A stretch of DNA of 64,000 bases, taken from contig NZ_CP045740.1 in assembly GCF_009650765.1 (NCBI RefSeq), positions 6,672,001-6,736,000 of the forward strand, read 5' to 3'. Made by a program: the position numbers and the translations under genes. Under the pieces are notes generated by a model, which saw only the letters and a program-made list of their open reading frames with translations, had not been told where the DNA came from and ran no database searches. How positions within the stretch are numbered: the stretch's first letter is position 1; each line of letters begins with the position of its first letter. The stretch comes from Streptomyces sp. SUK 48 (GTDB lineage: Bacteria; Actinomycetota; Actinomycetes; Streptomycetales; Streptomycetaceae). This document shows, piece after piece, positions 32,793 to 42,021 of this stretch.

Positions 32793-34157
32793 CTAGATCC
32801 TCTCCGGTACCGGGTTCCCCGCCGCGGCGATCGCACGCCGCACCGGGACCCGCGCGAGCAGCGCGAATCCGATGATGAAGAAGGCCACCAGGGAGATGAT
32901 CGCCGACCGGTAGCTACCGGTCAGCTGGTACGTCACGCCGAACAGCATCGGGCCCAGCCAGCTCATCCCGCGGTCGCTCAGCTCGTACGCCGAGAAGTAC
33001 TCGGCCTCCTTGCCCGGCGGCACCAGATGGGAGAAGAGCGAGCGGGACAGCGCCTGGCTGCCGCCGAGCACCATGCCGATGGCGGCGGCCAGCAGGAAGA
33101 AGTACACCGGCGTCTTCGCGGGCAGGAAGTACCCGGCGGCGAGCGTGACCGTCCAGGCCACCAGCGAGCCGAGGATGGTGCGCTGGGCGCCGTACGTCCG
33201 CGCGAGGCGCCCCATCCCCAGCGCGCCCGCCACGGCCAGCACCTGCACCAGCAGCACCGCCACGATCAGCGTGGACTGCCCGAGCCCCAGCTCCTGGGAG
33301 CCGTAGACGGACGCCTGGGAGATGACGGTCTGGATGCCGTCGTTGTAGATCAGGTAGGCCAGCAGGAAGGACAGCGTCAGCGGGTGCCGGCGCATGTCCC
33401 GTACCGTCGCCGCCAGCTGCCGCAGTCCCGTCGACGGCACCCCCTCCGGCGCGGCCCCGCCCGCCGCCCGCGCCCGCCGGTCGCGCAGCAGCCGCAGCGG
33501 CACGAGGGTGAAGGCGCCCCACCACAGGCCCGCCGAGGCCAGGCAGATGCGCACCGCCTGCCCCTGGCTCAGGCCGAAGGAGTCGTGGGCCGAGTACAGG
33601 ACCAGGTTGGCGACGAGGACCATGGCCCCCGCGCCGTAGCCGAACGCCCAGCCCCGGGAGGAGACCGCGTCGCGCTCCTCGGGCGGGGCGATCTGCGGCA
33701 GATAGGAGTTGTAGAGCATCCCGCCGACGGCCGCCGCCGCGTTGGCCACGACGAGCAGCACCCCGCCCAGCAGATACCGGTCGCCGTCCAGGAAGAACAT
33801 GCCGGTGGTCGCCGCCGCGCCGGTGTACGCCGCCGCCGCGAGCAGCGGCTTCTTACGGCCCGTGCGGTCCGCCGCGCTGCCCACCAGTGGCATCGCCACC
33901 ACGGCCAGGATCACCGACAGGGACACCGAGTAGGCGAAGTACGACCCCGCCCGCACCGGTATGCCCAGCGGGTGCACATAGCCGCCGGAGTCCGCCGCGT
34001 GCTCGGCGACCGAGGTGAGATAGGGGCCGATGAAGACGGTCAGGACGCTCGCCGAATAGACGGAGTACGCCCAGTCGTAGAAGTACCAGCCTCTTTGCTG
34101 GCGCCGGAGGTCGGCGGTCTCGTCCGCCACCCCCGCGCGCACGGTGTCGGTCCCCAT
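32793..34157 (-). CDS. UMF1-type MFS transporter
   Basis: A 454-residue membrane protein with about 12 helices. ATG 34155-34157 was chosen for its GAGGGC ribosome site. The N-terminal motif GWYFYDWAYSVYSASVLTVF and SAADRTGRKKPLL are hallmarks of the UMF1/Atg22-like group. Fungal Atg22 exports amino acids from vacuoles; bacterial substrates are unknown. It lies 54 bp after a glycerophosphodiesterase gene, in a three-gene unit headed by yczE, so it may carry glycerol-phosphate-derived compounds, but that is only inference. Confidence 0.85.
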   Translation of the reverse strand: MGTDTVRAGVADETADLRRQQRGWYFYDWAYSVYSASVLTVFIGPYLTSVAEHAADSGGYVHPLGIPVRAGSYFAYSVSLSVILAVVAMPLVGSAADRTGRKKPLLAAAAYTGAAATTGMFFLDGDRYLLGGVLLVVANAAAAVGGMLYNSYLPQIAPPEERDAVSSRGWAFGYGAGAMVLVANLVLYSAHDSFGLSQGQAVRICLASAGLWWGAFTLVPLRLLRDRRARAAGGAAPEGVPSTGLRQLAATVRDMRRHPLTLSFLLAYLIYNDGIQTVISQASVYGSQELGLGQSTLIVAVLLVQVLAVAGALGMGRLARTYGAQRTILGSLVAWTVTLAAGYFLPAKTPVYFFLLAAAIGMVLGGSQALSRSLFSHLVPPGKEAEYFSAYELSDRGMSWLGPMLFGVTYQLTGSYRSAIISLVAFFIIGFALLARVPVRRAIAAAGNPVPERI

Positions 34158-34211
34158 CGTGCCCTCGCTTCCGCTCCCCTGCGAAGGCAAGGGCGGCCGG
34201 TGCCGGGTCGG

Positions 34212-34979
34212 TCAGACCCAGAGCCCGCGCTCCTCCATGACCTTGCGCAACATGTCGATGTGATCGGTCATGATGCCATCCACACCCAGGTCCAGCAGCC
34301 GGTGCACGCGCTCCGGTTCGTTGATCGTCCAGACGTGGACGTGCAGCCCGCGCGCGTGGGCGGCGCGGACGAAGCGGGCGTCGACCACCGGGACGCCCGA
34401 CTGGGCCTCCGGCACCTGCGCGGCGACCGCCGAGCGGCGCACCGCGGCCGGCAGCCCCCAGGAGCGCAGCCGCAGGCTCAGCACCCCGCGGGTGCCGAAG
34501 GAGGTGGCCAGGCGGGGCCCGGCCAGCCGCTGGGCGCGCAGCACCCGCGCCTCGGAGAACGAGCCCACGCAGACCCGGTCCCAGGCGCCCGTGCGCTCCA
34601 GCAGGTCCAGCAGCGGCCGCAGCGCGGGCTCCGCCTTGACGTCGATGTTCCAGCGGACCTCGGGGAAGGTCTCCAGCAACTCCTCGAACAGCGGCACCGG
34701 TTCACGGCCGCCGACCCGCGCCCGCTGGACCTCGGCCCAGGGCAGGTCGGCGATGCGGCCGGCGCCGTCGGTGACCCGGTCCAGGGTCGTGTCGTGGAAG
34801 GCCACGAGCCGGCCGTCCGCCGTGGCGTGCACATCGGTCTCGATGTAGCGGTAGCCCAGTTCCACGGCGCGGCGGAACTGCGCCACGGTGTTCTCCACCC
34901 CGTCGGCGGCTCCGCCGCGATGGGCGAAGGCGAGGGGGCCCGGATGGTCGAGGTAGGGGTGGCGTATCGCGGTGGTCAC
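34212..34979 (-). CDS. glycerophosphodiester phosphodiesterase
   Basis: A 255-residue cytoplasmic GDPD TIM-barrel enzyme. The signature FAHRGGAADGVENTVAQF holds the catalytic His and the metal Glu, and ETDVHATADGRLVAFHD the second His and the metal Asp/Glu. It hydrolyses glycerophosphodiesters to glycerol-3-phosphate and an alcohol. No signal peptide, unlike secreted GlpQ. GTG 34979 overlaps the yczE stop by four bases, so the two are translationally coupled. Confidence 0.92.
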   Translation of the reverse strand: MTTAIRHPYLDHPGPLAFAHRGGAADGVENTVAQFRRAVELGYRYIETDVHATADGRLVAFHDTTLDRVTDGAGRIADLPWAEVQRARVGGREPVPLFEELLETFPEVRWNIDVKAEPALRPLLDLLERTGAWDRVCVGSFSEARVLRAQRLAGPRLATSFGTRGVLSLRLRSWGLPAAVRRSAVAAQVPEAQSGVPVVDARFVRAAHARGLHVHVWTINEPERVHRLLDLGVDGIMTDHIDMLRKVMEERGLWV

Positions 34980-35641
34980 CGACGCAGTATCGCTTCCCGG
35001 GGTGTCCTTTCGGCAACGACCGTGCTGCCGCTCGATGCCGGGGGCAGAGCGAACACCCGCAGGAAGAACTGGGCCAGCGGGCCGATGGACAGGGCGTACA
35101 GCACGGTGCCCACGCCGACGGTGCCGCCCAGCGCGAACCCGGTGGCCACCACCGCCACTTCGATGGCCGTGCGCATCAGCCGGATCGAGTGCCCGGTGCG
35201 CTGGTGCAGACCCGTCATCAGGCCGTCGCGCGGGCCCGGTCCGAAGCGCGCCGCGATGTACAGGCCGGTGGCCGCGCCGTTGAGCAGGACCCCGGCGAGC
35301 AGCAGCGGGACGCGCGCGAGCAGCGAGTGCGCCGCGGGCAGCAGCGCGAGCGTCCCGTCCAGGGACAGGCCGATGAGGAAGACATTGGAGACGGTGCCGA
35401 GGCCGGGGCGCAGCCGCAGCGGGATCCAGAGCAGCAGCACCGCCGCTCCGACGACGATCGACACCTCGCCGATGGTCAGCCCGGTCCGCCGCGCGAGCCC
35501 CTGGTGCAGCACCCCCCAGGGCTCCAGGCCGAGGCCGGAGGCGACGAGCAGCGCGGAACTCACGCCGTAGAGCGTGAGTCCGAGGTAGAGCTGGACCAGC
35601 CGGCGGACCAATCGGTGTCCTCTATGTCCGGGAGCGGACAC
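34976..35641 (-). CDS. yczE: YczE-family membrane protein
   Basis: A 221-residue protein with five or six hydrophobic helices. The family blocks are LGLTLYGVSSALLVASGLGLEPW, TGLTIGEVSIVVGAAVLLLW, and FGPGPRDGLMTGLHQRTGHS, as in the YczE/YyaS/YitT group. Function unknown. It starts at GTG 35641 and is divergent from the MocR-type regulator yczR with 101 bp between, a pairing seen widely in actinobacteria and bacilli. That makes control by YczR likely. Confidence 0.85.
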   Translation of the reverse strand: MSAPGHRGHRLVRRLVQLYLGLTLYGVSSALLVASGLGLEPWGVLHQGLARRTGLTIGEVSIVVGAAVLLLWIPLRLRPGLGTVSNVFLIGLSLDGTLALLPAAHSLLARVPLLLAGVLLNGAATGLYIAARFGPGPRDGLMTGLHQRTGHSIRLMRTAIEVAVVATGFALGGTVGVGTVLYALSIGPLAQFFLRVFALPPASSGSTVVAERTPREAILRR

Positions 35642-35742
35642 AACATACCCCCCTGGGTAGTGGTGGTGGCCTGACGCATGTCACTCTGTGGCTTGGGAGG
35701 AAACTCCATCCATGGCCAATCCGGGGAAGGTGGACTGATCTC

Positions 35743-37254
35743 ATGGCGCAGTGGACCTCGGCGGTGGGGGCCGCGCAGCTCGCCCGGCTGCTCACCTCCC
35801 AGCAGGAGCGGCCGGCCGGTCCCGGCAGCCGCCGCCCGCCCGCCTACCGGGCGCTGGCCGACGGCATCCGGCTGCTGGTGCTGGAGGGGCGCGTCCCGGT
35901 CGCCGCCCGGCTGCCCGCCGAACGCGAACTGGCCCTCTCCCTCTCGGTGAGCCGCACCACCGTCGCGGCCGCCTACGAGGCGCTGCGCGGCGAGGGCTTC
36001 CTGGAGTCCCGGCGCGGCGCGGGCAGCTGGACCGCGGTACCGGCCGGCAACCCGGTGCCCGCGCGCGGTCTGGAGCCGCTGCCCCCGGAGGCCCTCGGCT
36101 CGATGATCGACCTGGGCTGTGCCTCCCTGCCCGCGCCCGAGCCCTGGCTCACCCGCGCCGTGCAGGGAGCGCTGGAGGAACTGCCGCCGTACGCGCACAC
36201 GCACGGCGACTATCCGGCCGGGCTGCCCGCCCTGCGCGCGATGATCGCCGAGCGCTACACCGCGCGGGGCATCCCCACGATGCCCGAGCAGATCATGGTG
36301 ACGACCGGCGCGATGGGCGCCATCGACGCGATCTGCCATCTCTTCGCGGGCCGCGGCGAGCGCATCGCCGTGGAGTCCCCCTCCTACGCCAACATCCTCC
36401 AGCTGATGCGGGAGGCGGGCGCGCGGCTGGTGCCGGTCGCGATGGCCGAGGGGCTCGCCGGATGGGACATGGACCGCTGGCGCCAGGTCCTGCGGGAGGC
36501 CGCGCCCCGGCTCGCCTATGTGGTCGCCGACTTCCACAACCCGACGGGCGCGCTGGCCGACGAGGACCAGCGGCGCCGCCTGGTGGACGCGGCCCGCGCG
36601 GCCGGCACGGTGCTCGTCGCCGACGAGACGATGAGCGAGCTGTGGCTGGAGGAGGAGGTGGCCGCGGCGGGGATGCCGCGCCGGGTCTGCGCGTTCGACC
36701 CCGCCGGCTCCACGGTGATCACGGTCGGCTCGGCCAGCAAGGCGTTCTGGGCCGGGATGCGGATCGGGTGGGTGCGGGCGGCGCCGGACATCGTCCGCAG
36801 CCTGGTCGCGGCGCGGGCGTACGCCGATCTGGGGACGCCGGTGCTGGAGCAGCTGGCCGTCAACTGGCTGTTCAGCACGGGGGGCTGGGAGCAGGCGGTC
36901 GCGCTGCGGCGGGCGCAGGCCCGGGAGAACCGGGACGCCCTGGTCACCGCGCTCCGCCGGGAGCTGCCGGACTGGGAGTTCTCCGTCCCCCAGGGCGGCC
37001 TGACCCTCTGGGTCCGCGCGGGCGGCCTCTCCGGCTCCCGCCTCGCCGAAATGGGCGAACGCACGGGCGTCCGCGTCCCCTCCGGCCCCCGCTTCGGTGT
37101 CGACGGCGCGTTCGAGGGGTATGTCCGGCTGCCGTTCACCGTGGGGGGAGCGGTGGCCGAGGAGGCGGCGGTACGCCTGGCCGCGGCGGCACGGCTGGTG
37201 GAGACCGGCGGCACGGGAGCGGCGGCGGAATCACCCCGGACGTTCGTGGCGTAG
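35743..37254 (+). CDS. yczR: MocR-family regulator YczR (GntR HTH plus aminotransferase fold)
   Basis: A 503-residue fusion. Residues about 25-95 are a GntR-type winged helix (AERELALSLSVSRTTVAAAYEALRGEGFL is its core). Residues about 120-490 are a fold-type I PLP domain with ADFHNPTGALADE and the Schiff-base Lys in VGSASKAFWAGMRIGW. Such regulators sense pyridoxal phosphate, often with an amino acid, and control a divergent gene, here yczE. ATG 35743 follows the GGAAGG-type site. The 3' end runs into a cluster of dispersed GC repeats. Confidence 0.88.
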   Translation: MAQWTSAVGAAQLARLLTSQQERPAGPGSRRPPAYRALADGIRLLVLEGRVPVAARLPAERELALSLSVSRTTVAAAYEALRGEGFLESRRGAGSWTAVPAGNPVPARGLEPLPPEALGSMIDLGCASLPAPEPWLTRAVQGALEELPPYAHTHGDYPAGLPALRAMIAERYTARGIPTMPEQIMVTTGAMGAIDAICHLFAGRGERIAVESPSYANILQLMREAGARLVPVAMAEGLAGWDMDRWRQVLREAAPRLAYVVADFHNPTGALADEDQRRRLVDAARAAGTVLVADETMSELWLEEEVAAAGMPRRVCAFDPAGSTVITVGSASKAFWAGMRIGWVRAAPDIVRSLVAARAYADLGTPVLEQLAVNWLFSTGGWEQAVALRRAQARENRDALVTALRRELPDWEFSVPQGGLTLWVRAGGLSGSRLAEMGERTGVRVPSGPRFGVDGAFEGYVRLPFTVGGAVAEEAAVRLAAAARLVETGGTGAAAESPRTFVA

Positions 37255-37264
37255 AGCGCTCCGA

Positions 37265-37484
37265 AGGGGCGCGGGGAACCGCGCGATCGACCACGACGCG
37301 CCCGCGCCCGGCGGACTGCTCCGCGGCCACGGGCTCGGCAGGAACCGGTTCCGCGCCCGGTCGGCCGGCGGGACGCCGGTTCCCCGGAGGTGCGGGGAAC
37401 CGCGCGACCGGCCCCGGCGCCGCGGGCGCGGTACGTCGCAGCCGGGGCGGTTGGCGCAGTTCCTCGGGGGCGCGGGGAACTGCG
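37265..37484. repeat. three copies of a streptomycete dispersed GC repeat, with terminator
   Basis: Copies near 37265-37309, 37388-37430 and 37466-37515 share GGCGCGGGGAACYGCG with a following GACC/AGCC-ACGACGCGC tail. The last copy also pairs as CGCAGTTCC/GGAACTGCG (37455-37484) and can terminate the convergent yczR and sffA transcripts. Related copies occur at 17421-17498 and 53814-53849. Confidence 0.75.
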
Positions 37485-37517
37485 GCAGCAGCCGCGACGC
37501 GCTCGCGCCCGGTGGAA

Positions 37518-39167
37518 CTACTCTGCGGCCACGGGCTCGGCGGCCACGGGCTGCGCCGTCACGGCCTCCACGGGAACCGGCTCCGCGGGAGCCTCCTTGG
37601 TCAGGTCGACCGGGGGAGCCGGCTGCGCGGTCCTCGGCGGCAGCAGGTCCAGCACCGCCCGCCGGTCCCCCTCGCTCGTCGCGTCGTCGTACGGGTCCGG
37701 CGTCCTCGGCACCTGGAGCCGGTGCACCGGCCCCTGGCCCAGCCGCGCGTACCCCCGCCCCGGCGGCACCTGCGCCGGCGGAGTCGTCCGGGGCGCAACC
37801 CCCAGCACCGCCTCCAGCTGCCGCGGCGCCGCGGGCCCGAGGGCGACCCGGGCCCGGGTGTGCTGCCGTACCGCGTCGCCGAGCGCGTCGAGGCCGTCGT
37901 ACTGCTCGGCGACGACCACGGTCACGTTCGCCGCCCGCCCGTGCCGCAGCGGCACCCGGAGCAGGTCCTGCGGGTCCTCGCGGCCGTCCACCTCCGCGAG
38001 GTGGGTGAAGACGCTCGGCCGGTCGAGCAGGATCCACAGCGGGCGCCGGGTGTCGGCCGGCGGCGGGTCGCCCGCCTGCCGGGCGAGGTTGATCGCGACC
38101 AGCCGCCGTTCGGTCTCCCGCGCGACCCGGTCCAGGCTCGCCAGCGCCCCCGGCAGCGCGCACTCCACGGCCGCCACCCCGTCCCGCCCGGTCAGGCACG
38201 CGTACTCACCGGTGCCCCCGCCGTCCACGATGAGGACGTCGCCGTACTGGAGCGCCTGGAGGGCGAGGGAGCGCAGCAGGGTGGAGGTGCCGCTGCCGGG
38301 CTGGCCGACCGCCAGCAGATGCGGCTCGGTGGAGCGGGTGCCGGTGCGCCACACGACCGGCGGGACATCGCGCCGCTCCTCGTAGGAGTCCCCGTAGTCC
38401 CCGAAGGAGAGGGGGAGCGTGCGCTGCACCTCGCTCGGGTCGGTGAAGCCGAGCACGCTCTCGCCGGGCGCGGTCACGAACCGCTGGGCCACGATGTCGG
38501 CGGGCAGCGGCGGCAGGACGGTCACGGCGAGCTGGTTGCCCTCCTCGTCCCAGCCGAAGCGGTACTCGCGCCCGCGCCCCGCCTTCGCCGCGAGCACCTG
38601 CTCGATCCGCGCGCGGGCCTCGGGTTCGCCGTCGGGGAAGTACGCGGGGTAGCGGAGCGCCAGGTGTCCGACGCGCCCCGCGTCGTCGAACTCGTGCGCG
38701 GAGAACGCCTTCTCCCATTCCCCGCCGTGCGTGTACAGCGGCGCCGGGTCCTCGGGGACGGAGAAGTACGGCACCAGCGCCTCGTACAGCGCCCGGAGCC
38801 GCTCGGTCTGGGACTCGTCGGGCCCCTCGGGCGCGGGCGGGGTGCGGTCGCGGCCCAGCCAGGCCGCCGCCGCCATCACGGTGATGACGGCGAGCAGCGG
38901 CCCGTACGGTGCCAGCGCCACGACCAGGACCACGCAGGCCACCAGGAACAGCAGCGGTCCGCGCCGGTCCTTGGGGGTGCCGGTCCACCGGACCCGCCCC
39001 GCCGTGGCCAGCAGGCGCAGCCCGCGGGAGAGGGTGATCAGCGGATGGAGGACGTCGGTGGCGCTGTCGGCCGCCGTCCGGGCCAGCTCCCGGCTCCGGG
39101 CCAGCTGGGTCCGGGCGATCTGCGCGCCGTCCTTGCTCAGAATGCGGGGGAGTGGGCGCCGGGCCAC
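37518..39167 (-). CDS. sffA: FtsK/SpoIIIE-like septal protein SffA
   Basis: A 549-residue protein. Two close membrane helices (about residues 68-102, FLVACVVLVVALAPYGPLL then an Ala-rich helix) are followed by a P-loop ATPase-like domain from about residue 220. The Walker A-like segment AVGQPGSGTSTLL (near 285-295) lacks the usual Lys; Walker B-like VLIVDGGG and LWILLDRPS follow. The C-terminal 60 residues are Pro/Val/Glu-rich. Linked to the small protein SmeA 49 bp upstream, it matches the sporulation pair smeA-sffA, where SmeA brings SffA to sporulation septa during DNA segregation. Convergent with yczR across GC repeats. Confidence 0.85.
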   Translation of the reverse strand: MARRPLPRILSKDGAQIARTQLARSRELARTAADSATDVLHPLITLSRGLRLLATAGRVRWTGTPKDRRGPLLFLVACVVLVVALAPYGPLLAVITVMAAAAWLGRDRTPPAPEGPDESQTERLRALYEALVPYFSVPEDPAPLYTHGGEWEKAFSAHEFDDAGRVGHLALRYPAYFPDGEPEARARIEQVLAAKAGRGREYRFGWDEEGNQLAVTVLPPLPADIVAQRFVTAPGESVLGFTDPSEVQRTLPLSFGDYGDSYEERRDVPPVVWRTGTRSTEPHLLAVGQPGSGTSTLLRSLALQALQYGDVLIVDGGGTGEYACLTGRDGVAAVECALPGALASLDRVARETERRLVAINLARQAGDPPPADTRRPLWILLDRPSVFTHLAEVDGREDPQDLLRVPLRHGRAANVTVVVAEQYDGLDALGDAVRQHTRARVALGPAAPRQLEAVLGVAPRTTPPAQVPPGRGYARLGQGPVHRLQVPRTPDPYDDATSEGDRRAVLDLLPPRTAQPAPPVDLTKEAPAEPVPVEAVTAQPVAAEPVAAE

Positions 39168-39216
39168 TGCTGTCTCCTGGTGGTGCGTGCGGGCGGGGCG
39201 TCGTGCCGGACCGGCG

Positions 39217-39411
39217 TCAGAACTTGATCCCGCCCAGGAGGCTGGCCAGGCTCTCCCCGCCGGCCTTGATGCTCGGGGCGATGGCCGTGCTCGACAGATA
39301 GAAGCCGAACAGAGTCGAGATGCAGGCGTGCGAGCCCTTGAGGCCGTCCTTGCGGAAGTAAAGGAACACGACGGTGCCGAGCAGGACGACGCCTGACATG
39401 GAGAGGATCAT
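39217..39411 (-). CDS. smeA: small sporulation membrane protein SmeA
   Basis: A 64-residue protein with an N-terminal helix (MILSMSGVVLLGTVVFLYF), a short basic loop (RKDGLKG), and a second hydrophobic stretch (ACISTLFGFYLSSTAIAPSI). ATG 39409-39411 follows AGGAGG by six bases, which decides against the longer frame. Size, sequence style and position before sffA identify SmeA, which targets SffA to sporulation septa. GACAC, the WhiA-associated motif, lies just upstream of the ribosome site (minus strand, 39425-39429). Confidence 0.88.
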   Translation of the reverse strand: MILSMSGVVLLGTVVFLYFRKDGLKGSHACISTLFGFYLSSTAIAPSIKAGGESLASLLGGIKF

Positions 39412-39677
39412 TGGGTGCCTCCTGGTGTCGAGGGGGACAGTCACCATCAGTACTTCCAGGATCACAGAATGTGCCTATACGACAAAGAGCGCAAGCGGGT
39501 GAATATCGTGACTATTCGCCCGTACGGTGGAGCTTGATACGGCACCCTCGAAGCGGGGGACTTGCGGAGGACCCCCGCCCGTAGCGATCTTTACGTCGGG
39601 CACAACGGGTCATGTGAGGCGCGAGCCAGTACCCTTGCGGTTCACCTGAACGGTTGTAATGAGAGGCGGTCCGGCCG

Positions 39678-40070
39678 ATGAGCGAAGCCCCCGACCCCGA
39701 GGTCGTGGAGCTGGCGACCAAGATCTTCGATCTGGCCCGGCAGGGGCGGACCGAAGCACTCGTGGCGTACGTCGACGCGGGCGTTCCGGCCAACCTCACC
39801 AACGACCGCGGGGACTCCCTCGTGATGCTCGCCGCGTACCACGGGCACGCCGACGCGGTGCGCGCGCTGCTCGCCCGCGGCGCCGAGGCGAACCGGGTCA
39901 ACGACCGGGGCCAGACCCCTCTCGCGGGCGCGGTCTTCAAGGGGGAGGCGGAGGTCGTCAAGGCCCTCCTGGAGGGCGGCGCCGACCCCGCCGAGGGCAC
40001 GCCGTCGGCCGTCGACACCGCCCGGATGTTCGGTCGGGTCGATGTGCTCGAACTGTTCGGCGTCAGCTGA
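39678..40070 (+). CDS. ankyrin-repeat protein
   Basis: A 130-residue cytoplasmic protein consisting of about three ankyrin repeats. The clearest are NDRGDSLVMLAAYHGHADAV with RALLARGAEA, and NDRGQTPLAGAVFKGEAEVV with KALLEGGADP. A final degenerate repeat ends VDTARMFGRVDVLELFG. Such proteins act as binding scaffolds; the partner is unknown. It precedes a HEAT-like gene by 300 bp in the same direction. Confidence 0.88.
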   Translation: MSEAPDPEVVELATKIFDLARQGRTEALVAYVDAGVPANLTNDRGDSLVMLAAYHGHADAVRALLARGAEANRVNDRGQTPLAGAVFKGEAEVVKALLEGGADPAEGTPSAVDTARMFGRVDVLELFGVS

Positions 40071-40264
40071 CGCCGGGCTTCTGACCAGCTAAGACACGGA
40101 AAACGGGGGAGGCGGTACAGGGCCGCCGGAAATACGGTCGCGGCAGCACACACCGCGGGTCATCATGACGACGTGATTCACGGACGCGATGGCTGGGCAG
40201 GTGTTGCCGCACCGCGCGGGCCGTGATGCGGTCCGCATGGGCCACCGACGAGAGGCAGAGAGAA

Positions 40265-40324
40265 ATGGGCTACAGCAAGCAAGAGACGGTGGGCGCTCCG
40301 ACGTTGTGTCACGCGGCCAGGTAG
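40265..40324 (+). CDS. possible 19-residue leader peptide
   Basis: ATG 40265 to TAG 40324 encodes MGYSKQETVGAPTLCHAAR, preceded by the purine-rich GAGAGGCAGAGAGAA. It ends 47 bp before the HEAT-like gene. It may be a translated leader, but a frame of this size also arises by chance. Confidence 0.25.
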   Translation: MGYSKQETVGAPTLCHAAR

Positions 40325-40371
40325 GTGCGTGTTCCCCGGTTGCGTCGACGCTTGATGTGAGGCTGTTTCCC

Positions 40372-41790
40372 ATGTTCGATCCGGTCATAGCGCCCAGCGG
40401 TACGCTGCTCGGCCTGCTCCAGCGGGGCCGCGGCGACGGCACGCTGCACGCGCTCACCGCCCCCCGCGCGGAAGCGCTGGCGGCCCTGAACCACTGTGTG
40501 CTGCGCGATCCCCGCCACGACTGGCAGGTGGAGAACCGCTCCCTGTACTACGCCCGGCTCTTCCTCGACCTGAACGGCGAACTGGACGCCGTCGAGGCCC
40601 ACCTCTTCGACCCCGAGGACCACCTGGAGACGGACGAGTCCCGCACCGGCCTGGCCCTCGCGGTGCTCGGCCACCTCGCCTCGTACGGCCGCCGGGACGC
40701 TCTCGACCTGCTGCGCCGGTACGCCGCCCAGGGCGCCAACTGGGCCTGGGCGCTGGACGAACTGGCGCTGCGCGACGACGACGCGGGGCTGCGCGCCCTC
40801 GCCGCCCCCGTGCTCGCCCGTTTCCCCGCCGACCCCGAGGGCGAGGCCGAGCTGGCCACCGCCGTGCGCGACGCCTTCGAACCCCGGCCCTGGCGGCTGT
40901 GGGCCGAGGATCCGCGCGACGGCATCGGCGCCCGGGTGCGGGCCGCCCACGAGGCCGGATGCTTCGACCGCTGGCAACGGCAGATGCGGCCGACCGGGCC
41001 CCGCCCCGGCTGGAGCGTGCGCGCCGTCTTCGAGTGGGCCCAGCAGGGCCTCGACCGGGGCGCCGCCCTCCATGTGCCCGCCGCCCGCTGTCTGGTCGCG
41101 GTGGCCGGACCCGAGGACCGGCCGGAGATCCTGCTGGCCGCCCGCGCCGGCACCGACGGGGCCCGCTGCACCGCCCTGCGCTATCTCGCGGACAGCAACG
41201 ATCCCGAGGCGCTGGATCTGGTCGAGGCCGCGGTCGCCGACGGCACCGAGGCCGTCGTGGAGGCGGCCGTCGACGCCTTCGAACGGATGCGCAGTGTCGC
41301 GGCCGTGGACCGCGCGCGCGGCTGGGCCCAGCGCCCCGACGTGCTCGGCGCCGCCGCCGGCCGCGTCCTCGCCTGCCGCGGCGGTGCCCAGGACAGCCGG
41401 CTGGTGCTCGGCGCCCTGCGCGAGGCCGTGCGCGGCGAGGGCCCCGACGCGCCCACGCTGTGGACCCTGGTCGACGGCGCGGGACGCCTCGGCATCGCCT
41501 GCGCGGCGCCGGTGCTGCGCCACGTCTACCGCGAGACCGCCTCCTCCCATCTGCGCGGCCGCGCCGCCCGCGCCCTCGCCGCCACCGATCCCTCCTTCGC
41601 CACCGGCTTCGCCGTCGAATGCCTCTGGGACTGCGAGGAGACCACCCGCGAACTCGCCGCCCGCCACGCCGAGACCGGCGACGCCCGGGTCGTGGAACGC
41701 CTCCGCCGCCTCGCCGCCGACCCGGCCGAGGAGGACGAGGTCCAGACGGCGGTGCGCAGCCGCTTCGGGCCGGACATGTCGGCGGGCTGA
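40372..41790 (+). CDS. HEAT-repeat-like protein
   Basis: A 472-residue soluble protein made of paired helices throughout. Repeat-like units include DRPEILLAARAGTDGARCTALRYLAD, PEALDLVEAAVADGTEAVVEAAVDAFERM, and SHLRGRAARALAATDP. It has no signal peptide or catalytic motif. HEAT-like arrays serve as protein- or nucleic-acid-binding scaffolds. ATG 40372 was chosen because the protein-like sequence starts there; the ribosome site is weak. Partner unknown. Confidence 0.8.
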   Translation: MFDPVIAPSGTLLGLLQRGRGDGTLHALTAPRAEALAALNHCVLRDPRHDWQVENRSLYYARLFLDLNGELDAVEAHLFDPEDHLETDESRTGLALAVLGHLASYGRRDALDLLRRYAAQGANWAWALDELALRDDDAGLRALAAPVLARFPADPEGEAELATAVRDAFEPRPWRLWAEDPRDGIGARVRAAHEAGCFDRWQRQMRPTGPRPGWSVRAVFEWAQQGLDRGAALHVPAARCLVAVAGPEDRPEILLAARAGTDGARCTALRYLADSNDPEALDLVEAAVADGTEAVVEAAVDAFERMRSVAAVDRARGWAQRPDVLGAAAGRVLACRGGAQDSRLVLGALREAVRGEGPDAPTLWTLVDGAGRLGIACAAPVLRHVYRETASSHLRGRAARALAATDPSFATGFAVECLWDCEETTRELAARHAETGDARVVERLRRLAADPAEEDEVQTAVRSRFGPDMSAG

Positions 41791-42021
41791 GGCCGCCGGG
41801 ACGGGCCGGCGAGGGGACCGCGGACGACCCGCGCGGGGCGGGGCGGCCTCGCGGACGACGGGAACGGCGGGGCCCCGGGTGAACGCCGGGTGACCCCCGG
41901 CCCAGCGTCCCGTGGACGCCGCCCGGGCCGCCCGGTCGCGGAGTACAACGCTCATGGGACGTTCCCCGGGCGGAAAGATCGACGTTGACGCGGCCACGTC
42001 CGGCGCGGCGACAACACCCGT

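Noticed and set aside
34976..34979. Gene fusion of YczE and the glycerophosphodiesterase
   Set aside because: The frames differ and overlap by four bases in GTGA form, which is coupling rather than fusion.
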